Shown: positions 1 through 7,805 of the stretch, in pieces
Layout of the letters: each line of letters begins with the position of its first letter
How positions within the stretch are numbered: position 1 is the first letter of the stretch
DNA from: DATEDA01 sp963744255
GTDB taxonomy: Bacteria > Pseudomonadota > Gammaproteobacteria > Burkholderiales > SG8-39
DNA: 64,000 bases
Direction: 5' to 3'
NCBI GenBank assembly: GCA_963744255.1
Contig: CAVUSZ010000001.1
Span: 96,308 to 160,307, forward strand
The notes under the pieces: model-generated
Databases searched by the model: none
What the model was told of the DNA's origin: nothing
What the model saw: the letters and a program-made list of their open reading frames with translations, nothing else
Program-made: the position numbers and the translations under genes

Positions 1-37
1 CGCTGGTATAGTCCGCGCGACGCGAATGGAGGCGTCC

Positions 38-394
38 ATGATCGTGCCCGGAATGACGCATGCCCGGCGGGCGCTCGCAGGCGCCCTCGCCGCATTTGCC
101 CTGAGCGCAGCGCAGGCGCAAACCCCGGCGCCGATCGAGACGACGACTCCGGCGGGCGATCGGATCCTGCTGCATCCCGACGGCCGCTGGGAGTACGCCG
201 ATCCGGCGAAGCGCGCCGCGATGCCGCAGCCCGCGCCGCCGGCTGCCGCCGCGACGACGGCAGCGACGCCCGCCGCGACCGCGAGCGGCGCGTGTCCGCC
301 GGACGCGCAGGGCCATCTCTTCTGGATCGGGCGCTGCGTGCTCCCGGGCGACCGCGACTACAACCGGGGCTCCTTGAGCGGTAAGGGCCGTTAG
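38..394 (+). CDS. small exported protein of unknown function
   Basis: About 118 residues. An arginine-containing N-terminus, a hydrophobic stretch and an AQA-type cleavage site (around residues 25-28) form a signal peptide, so the product is probably periplasmic. The mature part has a short segment with 'HPDGRWEYA', a pattern seen in small DUF-type exported proteins of betaproteobacteria, then a Pro/Ala-rich linker and a C-terminal piece with two cysteines (ACPP and GRCVLPG) that could form a disulfide. I prefer the ATG at 38 because GGAGG at 28-32 sits five bases upstream; an ATG at 26 overlaps that site and another at 53 has no clear site. The next gene starts two bases after the stop, suggesting co-transcription. 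Function not recognised. Confidence 0.6.
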   Translation: MIVPGMTHARRALAGALAAFALSAAQAQTPAPIETTTPAGDRILLHPDGRWEYADPAKRAAMPQPAPPAAAATTAATPAATASGACPPDAQGHLFWIGRCVLPGDRDYNRGSLSGKGR

Positions 395-396
395 GC

Positions 397-815
397 GTGC
401 GCGTCGTCGGCGCTATCATCGGCGTCCTGATTCTCGTCGCCGGTTATTTCTGGGTCGTGCTGAGCTGGGACTACTCGACCGGCGAGCGCGCCGGCTGGGT
501 GCAGAAGTTCTCGAAGAAGGGGTGGCTCTGCAAGACCTGGGAAGGCGAGATGGCGATGGTGTCGATGCCCGGCACGACGACCGAGAAGTTCTACTTCACC
601 GTCTGGGACGACGCCGTCGCGGAGCGCATCAACAAGGCGATGGGGAAACGCGTGTCGCTCCACTATCAGGAGAAGGTGGGCCTGCCGACCTCGTGCTTCG
701 GCGAGACGCGCCACTTCGTCACCAACGTCACGGCGGTCGAGGAGATTCCGCTCGCGCCGGGCATCGTCGTCCCGACGCCGCAGCCCCCCGTCGCGCCGCG
801 GAGCCGGCGAAATAG
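397..815 (+). CDS. membrane-anchored hypothetical protein, probable 1-base frameshift near the 3' end
   Basis: GTG start two bases after the previous stop. One N-terminal transmembrane helix (about residues 3-22) is followed by a soluble domain containing WDYSTGERAGWVQKFSKKGW and a later SCFGETRHFV, i.e. two conserved-looking cysteines and many aromatic residues. Read as given, the frame does not stop before 1638 and runs through the following binding-protein gene, which is implausible. If one C is missing from the six-C run at 784-789, the reading continues as PQPPRRAAEPAK and stops at 813-815, just before the next gene, giving 139 residues. The protein family resembles small betaproteobacterial proteins of unknown function. 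The frameshift may be a sequencing error. Confidence 0.55.
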
Positions 816-877
816 GCTGATCCATGCAACGGTTCCGATTCCCCGTGCGCGCGCTGGTACGAGCCGGTGGGTGGCCT

Positions 878-1630
878 ATGAGCGCAGCCCGGTCGGCGGC
901 GCTTCTCATCGCGATCATCGCTGTCGCGCCGGTGACCGCAGCCGAGATCCTGGTCCTGAGCGGGGGCGCGGCGCAGTCCCCGCTCAAGGCGGCGCTGCCG
1001 GCGTTCGAAGCCCGCTCGGGCCACACGGTCAATATCGCCTTCGCGCCGGCGGGCGAGATCGCGCGCCGCGTCGGCGCCGGCGAGGTCTACGACCTCCTGA
1101 TCCTGCCGGCCGAGAACGTCGATGGGTACGAGAAGCAGGGCAAGGTCGTCGCGGGGAGCTCGGCGCCGCTCGGCAAGGTCGGGATGGGCGTGGCGGTCAA
1201 CGAGCGGGCGACTGCGCCCGATATCTCCACGCCGGAGGCCTTCAAGCAGGCGCTGCTCGCGGCCAAGTCGGTGGTCTACATCGACCCCGCGCGCGGCACG
1301 AGCGGCAAGCACTTTGCCGGGGTGCTGCGCGAGCTCGGCATCGCGGACGTCGTGAACGCGAAGGCGAAGCTCGGCTCGGGCGGGTACGTGGTCGAGCCGG
1401 TCGGGCGCGGCGAGATCGAGCTCGGCGTGCACCAGATCACCGAGATCCTGCCGGTGCCGGGCGTGAAGCTCGTCGGACCGCTGCCGCCGGCGCTGCAGAA
1501 GTGGACGACCTACACGGCGGTCGCGATGCCGGGCGCGAAGTCGCCGGAGGCGGCGCGGCAGCTCGTAGGTTTCCTCACGAGCGCGGAGGCAAGGGCGCTC
1601 TTCGAGCCGAAGGGCTTCTCGGCCCCCTAG
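878..1630 (+). CDS. ModA-like periplasmic substrate-binding protein (orphan)
   Basis: A 250-residue periplasmic type II solute-binding protein of the molybdate-binding ModA family. A signal peptide (residues 1-23, ending VTAAEI) leads into LSGGAAQSPLKAALPAFEARSG, then a GEVYDLLILP segment and TSGKHF/YVVEPVGRGEIELGVHQITEIL, which follow the ModA fold order. The region around residues 190-220 (PGVKLVGPLPPALQKWTTYTA) is typical of the family's C-terminal lobe. I chose the ATG at 878 because it starts directly at the signal peptide; an in-frame ATG at 824 would add 18 residues. No ModB or ModC gene is nearby, so the ligand is uncertain: members without a transporter can bind other oxyanions or organic acids. 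It ends four bases from the convergent ATPase gene. Confidence 0.75.
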   Translation: MSAARSAALLIAIIAVAPVTAAEILVLSGGAAQSPLKAALPAFEARSGHTVNIAFAPAGEIARRVGAGEVYDLLILPAENVDGYEKQGKVVAGSSAPLGKVGMGVAVNERATAPDISTPEAFKQALLAAKSVVYIDPARGTSGKHFAGVLRELGIADVVNAKAKLGSGGYVVEPVGRGEIELGVHQITEILPVPGVKLVGPLPPALQKWTTYTAVAMPGAKSPEAARQLVGFLTSAEARALFEPKGFSAP

Positions 1631-1634
1631 GTCC

Positions 1635-2633
1635 CTAGAAGCCGATCCGGGCTTTCCGCGCGCTGCGGGCCTCGGGGAGGTCGTCCGCCTCGATCTCGTC
1701 GCGCCCGGCGAGCTTCGCGTTGCCGAACGCGGCGAGGATCGTGCGGCGCATCTCGCGCGGGCGCGAAGCGGCGAGCCGATCGAGCACGTCCTCGGACAGC
1801 CGTTCGGGGAACTGCCGGCCCCAGTCGTGCGAGTTCCGGATGTCCGCATAGATCGCCTGCGCGATCCTCATCGAGCCCTCGCGATCGGGTGCGTCGATCT
1901 CATAGACGTTCATCCGGTTGAGGATCGGCTCGGGAATGCGCGCCGCGTCGTTCGCGGTCGCGACCCAGAACACGTTCGAGGCGTCGATCGGAATCTCCAC
2001 GAACTCGTCGATGAACTCGCGCGCGGTGTCGGTCTCGAGCAGCGAGTAGAGCGCGCCGAGCGGGTCGTACTGCGACTCGCCGGTCGCCTTGTCGATCTCG
2101 TCCACGCAGAGCAGCGGGTTCGCGTACTTGCCCTTGAGGAACGTCTCGAAGACCTTGCCCGGCTTCGAGTTCTTCCACTGGGACGACGAGCCGGACAGGA
2201 TCCAGCCGGCGGTGAGCGAGCTCATCGACACGAAGCCGAACCCGGTGGCGAGGAGATCGGCGATCTTCCGCGCGAAGTGGGTCTTGCCGATGCCCGGCTC
2301 GCCGAGGAGCAGCATCGGCGCGAGCTCGAGCGAGTCGGATGAGGACGCGCAGAGCGCGATCTGCTTCTTCACGTCGTCGAGCACCTCACCGAAGTTGGGC
2401 AGCTCGTCGTAGAGGTGCGCCATCGCGGGGACGCCTGCGGGCTTCACGGTGAGCCGCGTGCCGCCCGCCTTCAGCATCTTCTCGTAGGTCGTCTTGAGCG
2501 CCTCGCTCGCGCCCGCGCCGAGCTCTGCGAGCGCGCGGTCCACGACCTCGACGTCGTAGACCTCCTTGAACCCCCCGATCGGGATGTTCACCGCCCTCCG
2601 CGTCACCGCGGGCAGGTTGGTCCTCGCCGGCAT
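1635..2633 (-). CDS. AAA+ ATPase, Lon-like ATPase core without protease domain
   Basis: 332 residues. Walker A GEPGIGKTHFA lies at about 111-121 and Walker B LLCVDEIDKA at about 174-183; sensor-1 region FWVATANDAARIPEPILNR and an arginine-rich C-terminal lid (RPREMRRTILAAFGNA) follow. The arrangement matches the ATPase module of Lon, but no peptidase domain follows, so it is probably a chaperone-like or remodelling ATPase. The start at 2633 is supported by GGAGG eight bases upstream (complement of 2642-2646); the frame stays open further upstream but that part looks non-coding. It faces the ModA-like gene tail to tail with only four bases between stops. The substrate cannot be inferred from the neighbours. 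Confidence 0.75.
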   Translation of the reverse strand: MPARTNLPAVTRRAVNIPIGGFKEVYDVEVVDRALAELGAGASEALKTTYEKMLKAGGTRLTVKPAGVPAMAHLYDELPNFGEVLDDVKKQIALCASSSDSLELAPMLLLGEPGIGKTHFARKIADLLATGFGFVSMSSLTAGWILSGSSSQWKNSKPGKVFETFLKGKYANPLLCVDEIDKATGESQYDPLGALYSLLETDTAREFIDEFVEIPIDASNVFWVATANDAARIPEPILNRMNVYEIDAPDREGSMRIAQAIYADIRNSHDWGRQFPERLSEDVLDRLAASRPREMRRTILAAFGNAKLAGRDEIEADDLPEARSARKARIGF

Positions 2634-2847
2634 CTCACACACCTCCAAGGGACTGTCCCGAGTCCCGCATCGAAAGTAGCACGCAGCGCCCCGGCCGTTC
2701 AATGCATCTCGAAGAAGGAAGCGCGCCCGTGCGGCGGCGCGCGGGGGAGAAGGGTCGTGTCCGGGCTGGCAGCCGCCGCCGGCGTCTGCTAGCGCCGCCG
2801 ACTTGCCAGGTCCCGGGGCGGCATGCTTGAATGCGGCCAACTTGGCT

Positions 2848-2919
2848 ATGACACGGAACCGCAGCTTCACCTTCCGGTTCGTCTTCATCCCCCGGCCGCT
2901 GGCGGAGGGACCCGGTTAA
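2848..2919 (+). CDS. phenylalanine-rich leader peptide of the DAHP synthase gene
   Basis: A 23-codon open frame, ATG to TAA, beginning MTRNRSFTFRFVF. Four of codons 7-13 are Phe (TTC at 2866, 2872, 2878 and 2884). It lies upstream of a strong intrinsic terminator that precedes aroG, and a sequence able to form an antiterminator sits just after the Phe codons. The layout is that of amino-acid leader peptides such as E. coli pheL. No good ribosome-binding site is visible, which is the weakest part of the case. The remainder of the stretch 2634-2847 contains only the upstream region of the divergent ATPase gene and nothing else I can support. Confidence 0.6.
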   Translation: MTRNRSFTFRFVFIPRPLAEGPG

Positions 2920-2978
2920 GCTCGACCCGACAGGATCCGCAACCGCCAGCACCGCAAGGGCTGGCGGTTTTTGTTTTT
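2898..2978 (+). promoter_or_regulatory. transcription attenuator of aroG (antiterminator/terminator switch)
   Basis: Three segments compete. Segment 2, GCTGGCGG at 2898-2905, overlaps the end of the leader peptide frame. Segment 3, CCGCCAGC at 2943-2950, can pair with it (8 bp antiterminator). Segment 4, GCTGGCGG at 2960-2967, pairs with the same segment 3 to make the terminator stem. Segments 2 and 4 are exact copies, as expected of an attenuator. Predicted behaviour: a ribosome stalled on the Phe codons (2866-2886) leaves segment 2 free and transcription reads through; a ribosome reaching the stop at 2917 covers segment 2 and the terminator forms. This is inference from sequence alone. Confidence 0.7.
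2941..2978 (+). terminator. intrinsic terminator within the aroG leader
   Basis: Perfect 10-bp stem AACCGCCAGC (2941-2950) with GCTGGCGGTT (2960-2969), nine-base loop, followed by a T-rich tract TTTTTGTTTTT ending near 2978. It lies 25 bases upstream of the aroG start codon, so it regulates that gene rather than ending an upstream one. Confidence 0.85.
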
Positions 2979-3003
2979 GCAGCTCCCCGAATAGAGGCAT
3001 CGC

Positions 3004-4149
3004 ATGAGCACCGCCGACACCTTCCCGCCCCAGGTCCCCGCCGACCGGACCTCCCTCACCGACGACGAGCGGATCGGCAACATCGTCCCGCTCCCGCCGC
3101 CCGAGCACCTGATCCGGTTCTTCCCGATCCAGGGCACGCCGGTCGAGAAGCTCATCACGGAAACGCGCAAGCGGATCAAGCAGATTCTCCACGGCCACTC
3201 CGACCGGCTGCTCGTCATCATCGGGCCGTGCTCGATCCACGATCCTGCGGCGGCGATCGAGTACGCGGGCCGGCTTGCCGGCGTGCGCGCGCAGCTCGCC
3301 GACGACCTCGAGATCGTCATGCGGGTCTATTTCGAGAAGCCGCGCACCACCGTCGGCTGGAAGGGGCTGATCAACGACCCGTATCTGAACGGCAGCTTCC
3401 GCATCAACGAGGGCCTTCGCGTCGCGCGCGACCTGCTGGTGCGGATCAACCAGGCCGGCGTCCCGGCTGGCTCGGAGTTCCTCGACGTGATCTCGCCGCA
3501 GTACATCGGCGACCTGATCAGCTGGGGCGCGATCGGTGCCCGCACGACCGAGAGCCAGGTGCATCGCGAGCTCGCCTCGGGCCTCTCGGCGCCGGTCGGC
3601 TTCAAGAACGGCACCGACGGCAACGTGCGGATCGCCGTCGACGCGATCCTGGCAGCCCAGCAGCGCCACCATTTCCTGTCGGTGCACAAGAACGGCCAGG
3701 TCGCGATCGTCGAGACGCGCGGGAACGGCGATTGCCACATCATCCTGCGCGGCGGCCAGCAGCCGAACTACGATGCCGCGAGCGTCGACGCCGCGTGCAA
3801 GGCGCTCGCCGCCGCCGGCGTGAACGAGCACCTGATGATCGACTGTTCGCACGCCAACAGCCGCAAGGACTATCGACGGCAGATCGAGGTCGGTCTCGAC
3901 GTAGGCGCGCAGCTCGCCGGCGGTGAGCGCCGCATCGCGGGCGTGATGATCGAGTCGCATCTGGAGGCAGGGCGGCAGGACCTCGTGCCGGGGAAACCGC
4001 TCGCGTACGGGCAGAGCATCACCGACGCCTGCATCGGCTTCGAGGATTCGGTGCCGCTGCTCGAGAGCCTCGCCGATAGCGTGCAGCGCCGGCGCGGCGG
4101 CAAGCGTCCCGGCACGCAAAGCCCGGAGCCGGCGGAGCGCGAGCGTTGA
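3004..4149 (+). CDS. aroG: 3-deoxy-7-phosphoheptulonate (DAHP) synthase, class I
   Basis: First enzyme of the shikimate pathway: condenses phosphoenolpyruvate and erythrose-4-phosphate to DAHP in the cytoplasm. 381 residues, slightly longer than E. coli AroG (350), with a short N-terminal extension and a basic C-terminal tail. Recognisable family motifs are GPCSIHD, YFEKPRTTVGWKG, ISWGAIGARTTESQ, GFKNGTDGN, DCSHANS and the C-terminal YGQSITDACIGFE. An AGAGG site at 2993-2997 supports the ATG at 3004. The gene is preceded by a Phe-codon leader and attenuator, so expression should fall when charged tRNA-Phe is plentiful; which amino acid inhibits the enzyme itself cannot be read. Its stop overlaps the next start. 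Confidence 0.95.
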   Translation: MSTADTFPPQVPADRTSLTDDERIGNIVPLPPPEHLIRFFPIQGTPVEKLITETRKRIKQILHGHSDRLLVIIGPCSIHDPAAAIEYAGRLAGVRAQLADDLEIVMRVYFEKPRTTVGWKGLINDPYLNGSFRINEGLRVARDLLVRINQAGVPAGSEFLDVISPQYIGDLISWGAIGARTTESQVHRELASGLSAPVGFKNGTDGNVRIAVDAILAAQQRHHFLSVHKNGQVAIVETRGNGDCHIILRGGQQPNYDAASVDAACKALAAAGVNEHLMIDCSHANSRKDYRRQIEVGLDVGAQLAGGERRIAGVMIESHLEAGRQDLVPGKPLAYGQSITDACIGFEDSVPLLESLADSVQRRRGGKRPGTQSPEPAERER

Positions 4150-5747
4150 GTTCGCTCGCGTCGGATCCCCGACGTCTGTTCTGGGGCGCGGTCGCCGTCA
4201 CGCTCGCGCTGCGCTTCTGGCTCGCGTGGTGGGTGCCCATCACCGGCGACGAGGCCTACTTCATCTACTGGGGCGAATCACCCGCACCCGGCTTCTACGA
4301 CCACCCGCCGATGGTCGGCTGGCTGCTCGCGGCCCTGCTGCAGGTCTTGCACCACCCGGTGTGGCTCCGGCTGCCGGCAATCCTCGCGCCGGCGGCGATC
4401 GCGATCGCGATGCGAGCGGTCGTGCGCGCGCTCGGCCGCGGGCGCGCGGACGCGCGTGCGCTCGGCGATTGGGCGGCGCTCGCCTGGCTGCTCGTTCCGG
4501 TCCAGGTGCTCAACGTCCTGATCACCACCGACACGCCGCTCCTCGTCTTCTCGTTCGTATCGATCGCCGCGTATGCGCTCGCGGTGCGGCGCCGGTCGCT
4601 CGCGCTGTGCGCGGTCGCAGGAGCGGCGCTCGGCCTCGCCTTCCTCTCCAAGTACTTCGCCGTGCTGCTCGGCCTCGCGTACGTCGTCTACGCTGCGGCG
4701 CTGCGCCGGGATGCGCGCGGCTGGCGGGAGCTCGTGGTCGTCCTCGCCGCGGCGCTGCCGTTCAGCCTCGTGAATCTCGCCTGGAACTACGAGCACTGCT
4801 GGGCAAACCTGATGTTCAACCTGTACAACCGCCACGGCGATGCCGGCTTCGCGTGGTACAGACCGCTGCTGTTCGTTGCCCTGCTCGCCTATGTCGCCGG
4901 TCCGTTGCTCTTGTTCGACGTCGCGCGCGGTCGGGCCGCGGTGCGGGAGGCGATGCGCGATCCCGCCGTCGCGCTGCTCGCGGCCTGCGCCGGGGTGCCG
5001 CTCGCGGTCTTTCTCGTGCTGTCGTTCCTCAAGAGCGTCGGGCTGCACTGGCTGCTCGCGTTCACGCCGCCGCTCTTCATGGCCGCGGCGCTCGCGCTCG
5101 GCCCCGCCCGCCTCGCCGCTTCGGCGAGGTTCCTGGCGTCGTTCTCGGCGGTGCACGTGCTCGCGGTCGCGCTCGTCGCCGCGCTCCCGCTCGAGACCTG
5201 GCAGCGCCTCCGGAAGTACGACAGCGTGGTGATGGGGTTCCGCGCGGGCGAGCTGCTGGCCGCGCTGAAGCCCTACGAAGGACGGTACGTCGTTGCCGCG
5301 AACGGGTATTCGCCCGCCGTGCTGCTGTCGTACAACGCCGCGGCCGCCGGCTTCGTCGCGCAGCCCGGCGCGGCCCACAACGCTCGGCAGGCCTGGCGCA
5401 CGCATTATTTCCCGGTGTTCGGCCCGGCGTCCGCGCATGCCCGTCACGACGACATCCTGACCGACTTCCGCCGCCTCGACGGCGAGGACATCGTCGTCGT
5501 GCGCAAGACCGCGGCGGATCCGGAAGAGTACCGTCCCTACTTCCGCGCGATCGAGATGCGCGAGATCGCCGTGCGCGGCGCGCGGTTCTACCTCGTGCTC
5601 GGCGAGGATTTCAACTACGCCGCCTATCGCGACCGGGTGCTGACGGACGTGCGCGACAGGTACTATCGCATCCCGGCTTATCTGCCCCAGGGGCGCTGCT
5701 ATTTCTGCGAGCGCTACTGGGGCGCGGCGACATGTCCGGCGCGCTAG
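4146..5747 (+). CDS. GT39/ArnT-like membrane glycosyltransferase
   Basis: 533 residues, many transmembrane segments in the first ~350 residues and a soluble C-terminal part. The first periplasmic loop carries the acidic motif ITGDEAYFIYWG followed by FYDHPPMVGWLLA, the signature of the GT-C fold family that uses polyprenyl-phosphate sugars (protein mannosyltransferases and ArnT). It probably transfers a lipid-linked sugar to an envelope acceptor on the periplasmic side. The TTG start at 4146 overlaps the aroG stop, and its 3' end overlaps the following UbiA-family gene by 16 bases, so the two are translationally coupled. The C-terminus has an unusual CYFCERY segment with two closely spaced cysteines. 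Donor and acceptor unknown. Confidence 0.8.
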   Translation: MSSLASDPRRLFWGAVAVTLALRFWLAWWVPITGDEAYFIYWGESPAPGFYDHPPMVGWLLAALLQVLHHPVWLRLPAILAPAAIAIAMRAVVRALGRGRADARALGDWAALAWLLVPVQVLNVLITTDTPLLVFSFVSIAAYALAVRRRSLALCAVAGAALGLAFLSKYFAVLLGLAYVVYAAALRRDARGWRELVVVLAAALPFSLVNLAWNYEHCWANLMFNLYNRHGDAGFAWYRPLLFVALLAYVAGPLLLFDVARGRAAVREAMRDPAVALLAACAGVPLAVFLVLSFLKSVGLHWLLAFTPPLFMAAALALGPARLAASARFLASFSAVHVLAVALVAALPLETWQRLRKYDSVVMGFRAGELLAALKPYEGRYVVAANGYSPAVLLSYNAAAAGFVAQPGAAHNARQAWRTHYFPVFGPASAHARHDDILTDFRRLDGEDIVVVRKTAADPEEYRPYFRAIEMREIAVRGARFYLVLGEDFNYAAYRDRVLTDVRDRYYRIPAYLPQGRCYFCERYWGAATCPAR

Positions 5748-6607
5748 CGAACTACGTCCGTCTCGCCCGGCCGCACCAATGGGTGAAGAACGGCTTCGTG
5801 CTCGTCGGCTGGCTGTTCGGCCATGGCTGGAGCGATCCCGCCATCACGACCCGGGCCGCGCTCGCATTCGCCGCCTTCTGCCTGGTGTCGAGCGCGGTCT
5901 ATGCGCTGAACGACGCGCTGGACCGCAAGGTCGACCGGTCGCACCCGCGCAAGCGCGCGCGTCCGGTCGCGAGTGGCGCGGTGGGCGTCGGCGCCGCGCT
6001 CGCTTTCGCGGTGCTGCTCGCTGCCGCCGGGCTCGCGCTCGCCGCGCGCGTCTCGCCGGTGGCCGCGGGGATCGCCGGCGGCTATATCGCGCTCAACATC
6101 GCCTACAGCGTCGGCCTCAAGCACGTGCCCATCCTCGACGTATTCATGATCGCCGGCGGGTTCATGCTGCGGATCCTGGCCGGGACTCTCGGCATCGGGA
6201 TCGCGCCGTCGCACTGGCTGCTCGTCTGCGGCCTGATGGTGACGGTGTTCCTCGGGTTCACCAAGCGGCGGGCGGAGCTGATCGCGCTGGACGGCGCCGG
6301 CGGCGATCATCGCCCGGTGCTCGAGGAGTACAGCCCGGCCCTGCTCGACAACATGATCTCGATCAGCGCCGCGGGCGTGATCTCGGCGTATGCGCTCTAC
6401 ACCGTGGACGACGCCACGGTGAGCCTGCACGGTACCGACAAGCTCCTGTGGACGCTGCCGTTCGTGCTCTACGGCGTGTTCCGGTACACCTATCTTCTCC
6501 ACAAGCGGGGCGGCGGGGGCGATGCGGCGTGGGACCTGCTTCACGACCGCCACCTCGCCGCGGCCGGAGCAGGCTGGCTTGCGGCTACGGTCTGGATTCT
6601 CGCCTGA
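5732..6607 (+). CDS. UbiA-family polyprenyl-phosphate phosphoribosyltransferase (DPPR synthase-like)
   Basis: 291 residues with about eight or nine transmembrane helices. The first aspartate-rich motif is NDALDRKVDRSHPRKRARP followed by ASG, the form typical of decaprenylphosphoryl-5-phosphoribose synthases (Rv3806c type) rather than of ubiquinone prenyltransferases. The middle helix LKHVPILDVFMIAGGFMLR and a TKRRAEL segment also fit that subfamily. It would attach phosphoribose from PRPP to a polyprenyl phosphate. Placed inside the end of the GT39 gene, it plausibly makes a lipid-linked pentose donor for that transferase. The epimerase pair DprE1/DprE2 needed for arabinose is not in this window. 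Confidence 0.8.
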   Translation: MSGALANYVRLARPHQWVKNGFVLVGWLFGHGWSDPAITTRAALAFAAFCLVSSAVYALNDALDRKVDRSHPRKRARPVASGAVGVGAALAFAVLLAAAGLALAARVSPVAAGIAGGYIALNIAYSVGLKHVPILDVFMIAGGFMLRILAGTLGIGIAPSHWLLVCGLMVTVFLGFTKRRAELIALDGAGGDHRPVLEEYSPALLDNMISISAAGVISAYALYTVDDATVSLHGTDKLLWTLPFVLYGVFRYTYLLHKRGGGGDAAWDLLHDRHLAAAGAGWLAATVWILA

Positions 6608-6675
6608 TCCGGTCGTCGTACGGCGGGACGAGGATGCCCCACCGTCGGGCATAATCCGCCGGACACGGAGCGACC

Positions 6676-7230
6676 ATGGAAGTCGAAACCCGCCTGCCGC
6701 AGCTCGAGCACGTCGGCGACGCGACCCAGTTCGCGACCAGGATGCACGCCATGATCGGCGGCTCGCCCCTCTTCGAGCAGTTCAACCTGGCGGAGATCCG
6801 GCTGATGGGGCACTTCATGCAGGTCTATCGCGCCCAGGCCGGCCAGGAGATCATCCGCGAGGGCGAGGCCGGCGACTTCATGATGGTCGTCGTCGAAGGC
6901 CGGATCGAGGTCTTCAAGCAGGACCGCTGGAACGCCCCGCGCCTGATCGCCGTCGTCGACGAGGGCAAGACGCTCGGCGAGATGTCGATGATCGACGGCG
7001 AGCCGCGCTTCGCGACCTGCGTCGCCGTCGAGCCGACGCTGATCGCGGTGCTGACCGCCGACCACCTCGCGCGCATCATCCTCGAGCAACCGATCCTCGG
7101 CGCGAAGATCCTGATGCAGCTCGCCCTGATGCTCTCCCAGCGCCTGCGCCACACGAGCTCGCGGCTGGTGGAGTACCTCGACCGGCAGCGCCAGCTGAAC
7201 GAGCAGATCCAGGGCCCGACCTTCGTCTGA
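6676..7230 (+). CDS. stand-alone cyclic-nucleotide-binding domain protein
   Basis: 184 residues. A single cNMP-binding (Crp/Fnr N-terminal type) beta-roll occupies about residues 25-145: AGQEIIREGEAGDFMMVVVEGRIEVF, then TLGEMSMIDGEPRFATC in the phosphate-binding cassette position. The cassette has the GEMSMIDGEPR pattern but whether cAMP or c-di-GMP binds cannot be read. The C-terminus (MLSQRLRHTSSRLVEYLDRQ) is helical; there is no helix-turn-helix, so this is not a DNA-binding Crp homologue. GGAG at 6667-6670 supports the start. It lies between the UbiA-type gene and the tct cluster with no obvious partner. Confidence 0.8.
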   Translation: MEVETRLPQLEHVGDATQFATRMHAMIGGSPLFEQFNLAEIRLMGHFMQVYRAQAGQEIIREGEAGDFMMVVVEGRIEVFKQDRWNAPRLIAVVDEGKTLGEMSMIDGEPRFATCVAVEPTLIAVLTADHLARIILEQPILGAKILMQLALMLSQRLRHTSSRLVEYLDRQRQLNEQIQGPTFV

Positions 7231-7293
7231 TCCCGGCTCATGCGTGAGCATCGCGTCAGCGTTCTGTCAGGTTCCGACCGCGCTGCGGGCGGC

Positions 7294-7322
7294 TTGACTT
7301 TCCACGCAGTGTGGCAGAATAC
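7294..7322 (+). promoter_or_regulatory. possible sigma-70 promoter of the tct cluster
   Basis: TTGACT at 7294-7299 matches the -35 consensus in five of six bases. CAGAAT at 7315-7320 is the best -10 candidate, but the spacing of 15 is short. It lies 25-50 bases upstream of tctB in a gap with no other gene. Confidence 0.3.
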
Positions 7323-7346
7323 CTGCCCACCCGAGAGGAGGGTCCA

Positions 7347-7793
7347 ATGAAAATAAGGGCACCGAGAGACTTCTGGGCCGGCCTGATGTTCATCGCGTTC
7401 GGCCTCGGCTTCGCGCTGGTGGCGCAGAACTACCAGATGGGGACCTCGGTGCGAATGGGCCCGGCCTACTTCCCGACGTATCTGGGCGGGATCCTCGCGG
7501 TGATCGGTATCGGGATCCTCATCGAGTCGTTCTTCGCGAAGGGCGACCCGGTGCCGAAGTTCTACTTCCGGCCCCTGATACTCATCGTGCTCTCGGTCGT
7601 GCTCTTCGGCATCCTCCTCAAGCCGCTGGGGCTCGTACTCTCGCTCGCGGTCCTGGTCGGGCTCGGCGCCTTCGGCGGGTTCGAGTTCAAATTGAAGGAG
7701 GTCGTGATCCTCTACGTGGTGCTCGCGATCTTCTCGGTGCTCGTCTTCGTCAAGGGACTCGGGCTCCCGATTCCCGTCTGGCCCGGCGAGTAG
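7347..7793 (+). CDS. tctB: tripartite tricarboxylate transporter, small membrane subunit TctB
   Basis: 148 residues with four predicted transmembrane helices (about residues 8-28, 38-60, 75-110 and 118-140), the size and topology of TctB. It begins RAPRDFWAGLMFIAFGLGFA, the usual TctB opening, and contains MGPAYFPTYLGGIL. With TctA it forms the membrane part of a sodium- or proton-driven, binding-protein-dependent transporter for citrate-like carboxylates. A strong purine-rich site (GAGAGGAGG, 7333-7341) precedes the ATG at 7347; an upstream in-frame ATG at 7311 lies in the leader. tctA follows after 12 bases. Confidence 0.9.
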   Translation: MKIRAPRDFWAGLMFIAFGLGFALVAQNYQMGTSVRMGPAYFPTYLGGILAVIGIGILIESFFAKGDPVPKFYFRPLILIVLSVVLFGILLKPLGLVLSLAVLVGLGAFGGFEFKLKEVVILYVVLAIFSVLVFVKGLGLPIPVWPGE

Positions 7794-7805
7794 GGAGGCG
7801 ATCGA

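Noticed and set aside
397..1638. A single 413-codon open frame spanning two genes
   Set aside because: After about residue 130 it turns Arg/Gly-rich with no domain and runs opposite in phase to a clear ModA-like gene; explained by a missing base at 784-789 plus GC-rich open frames.
2823..2919. A leader peptide in the frame starting at the ATG at 2823
   Set aside because: That frame has no Phe run, does not stop before aroG and has no relation to the terminator; the frame from 2848 fits the attenuator.
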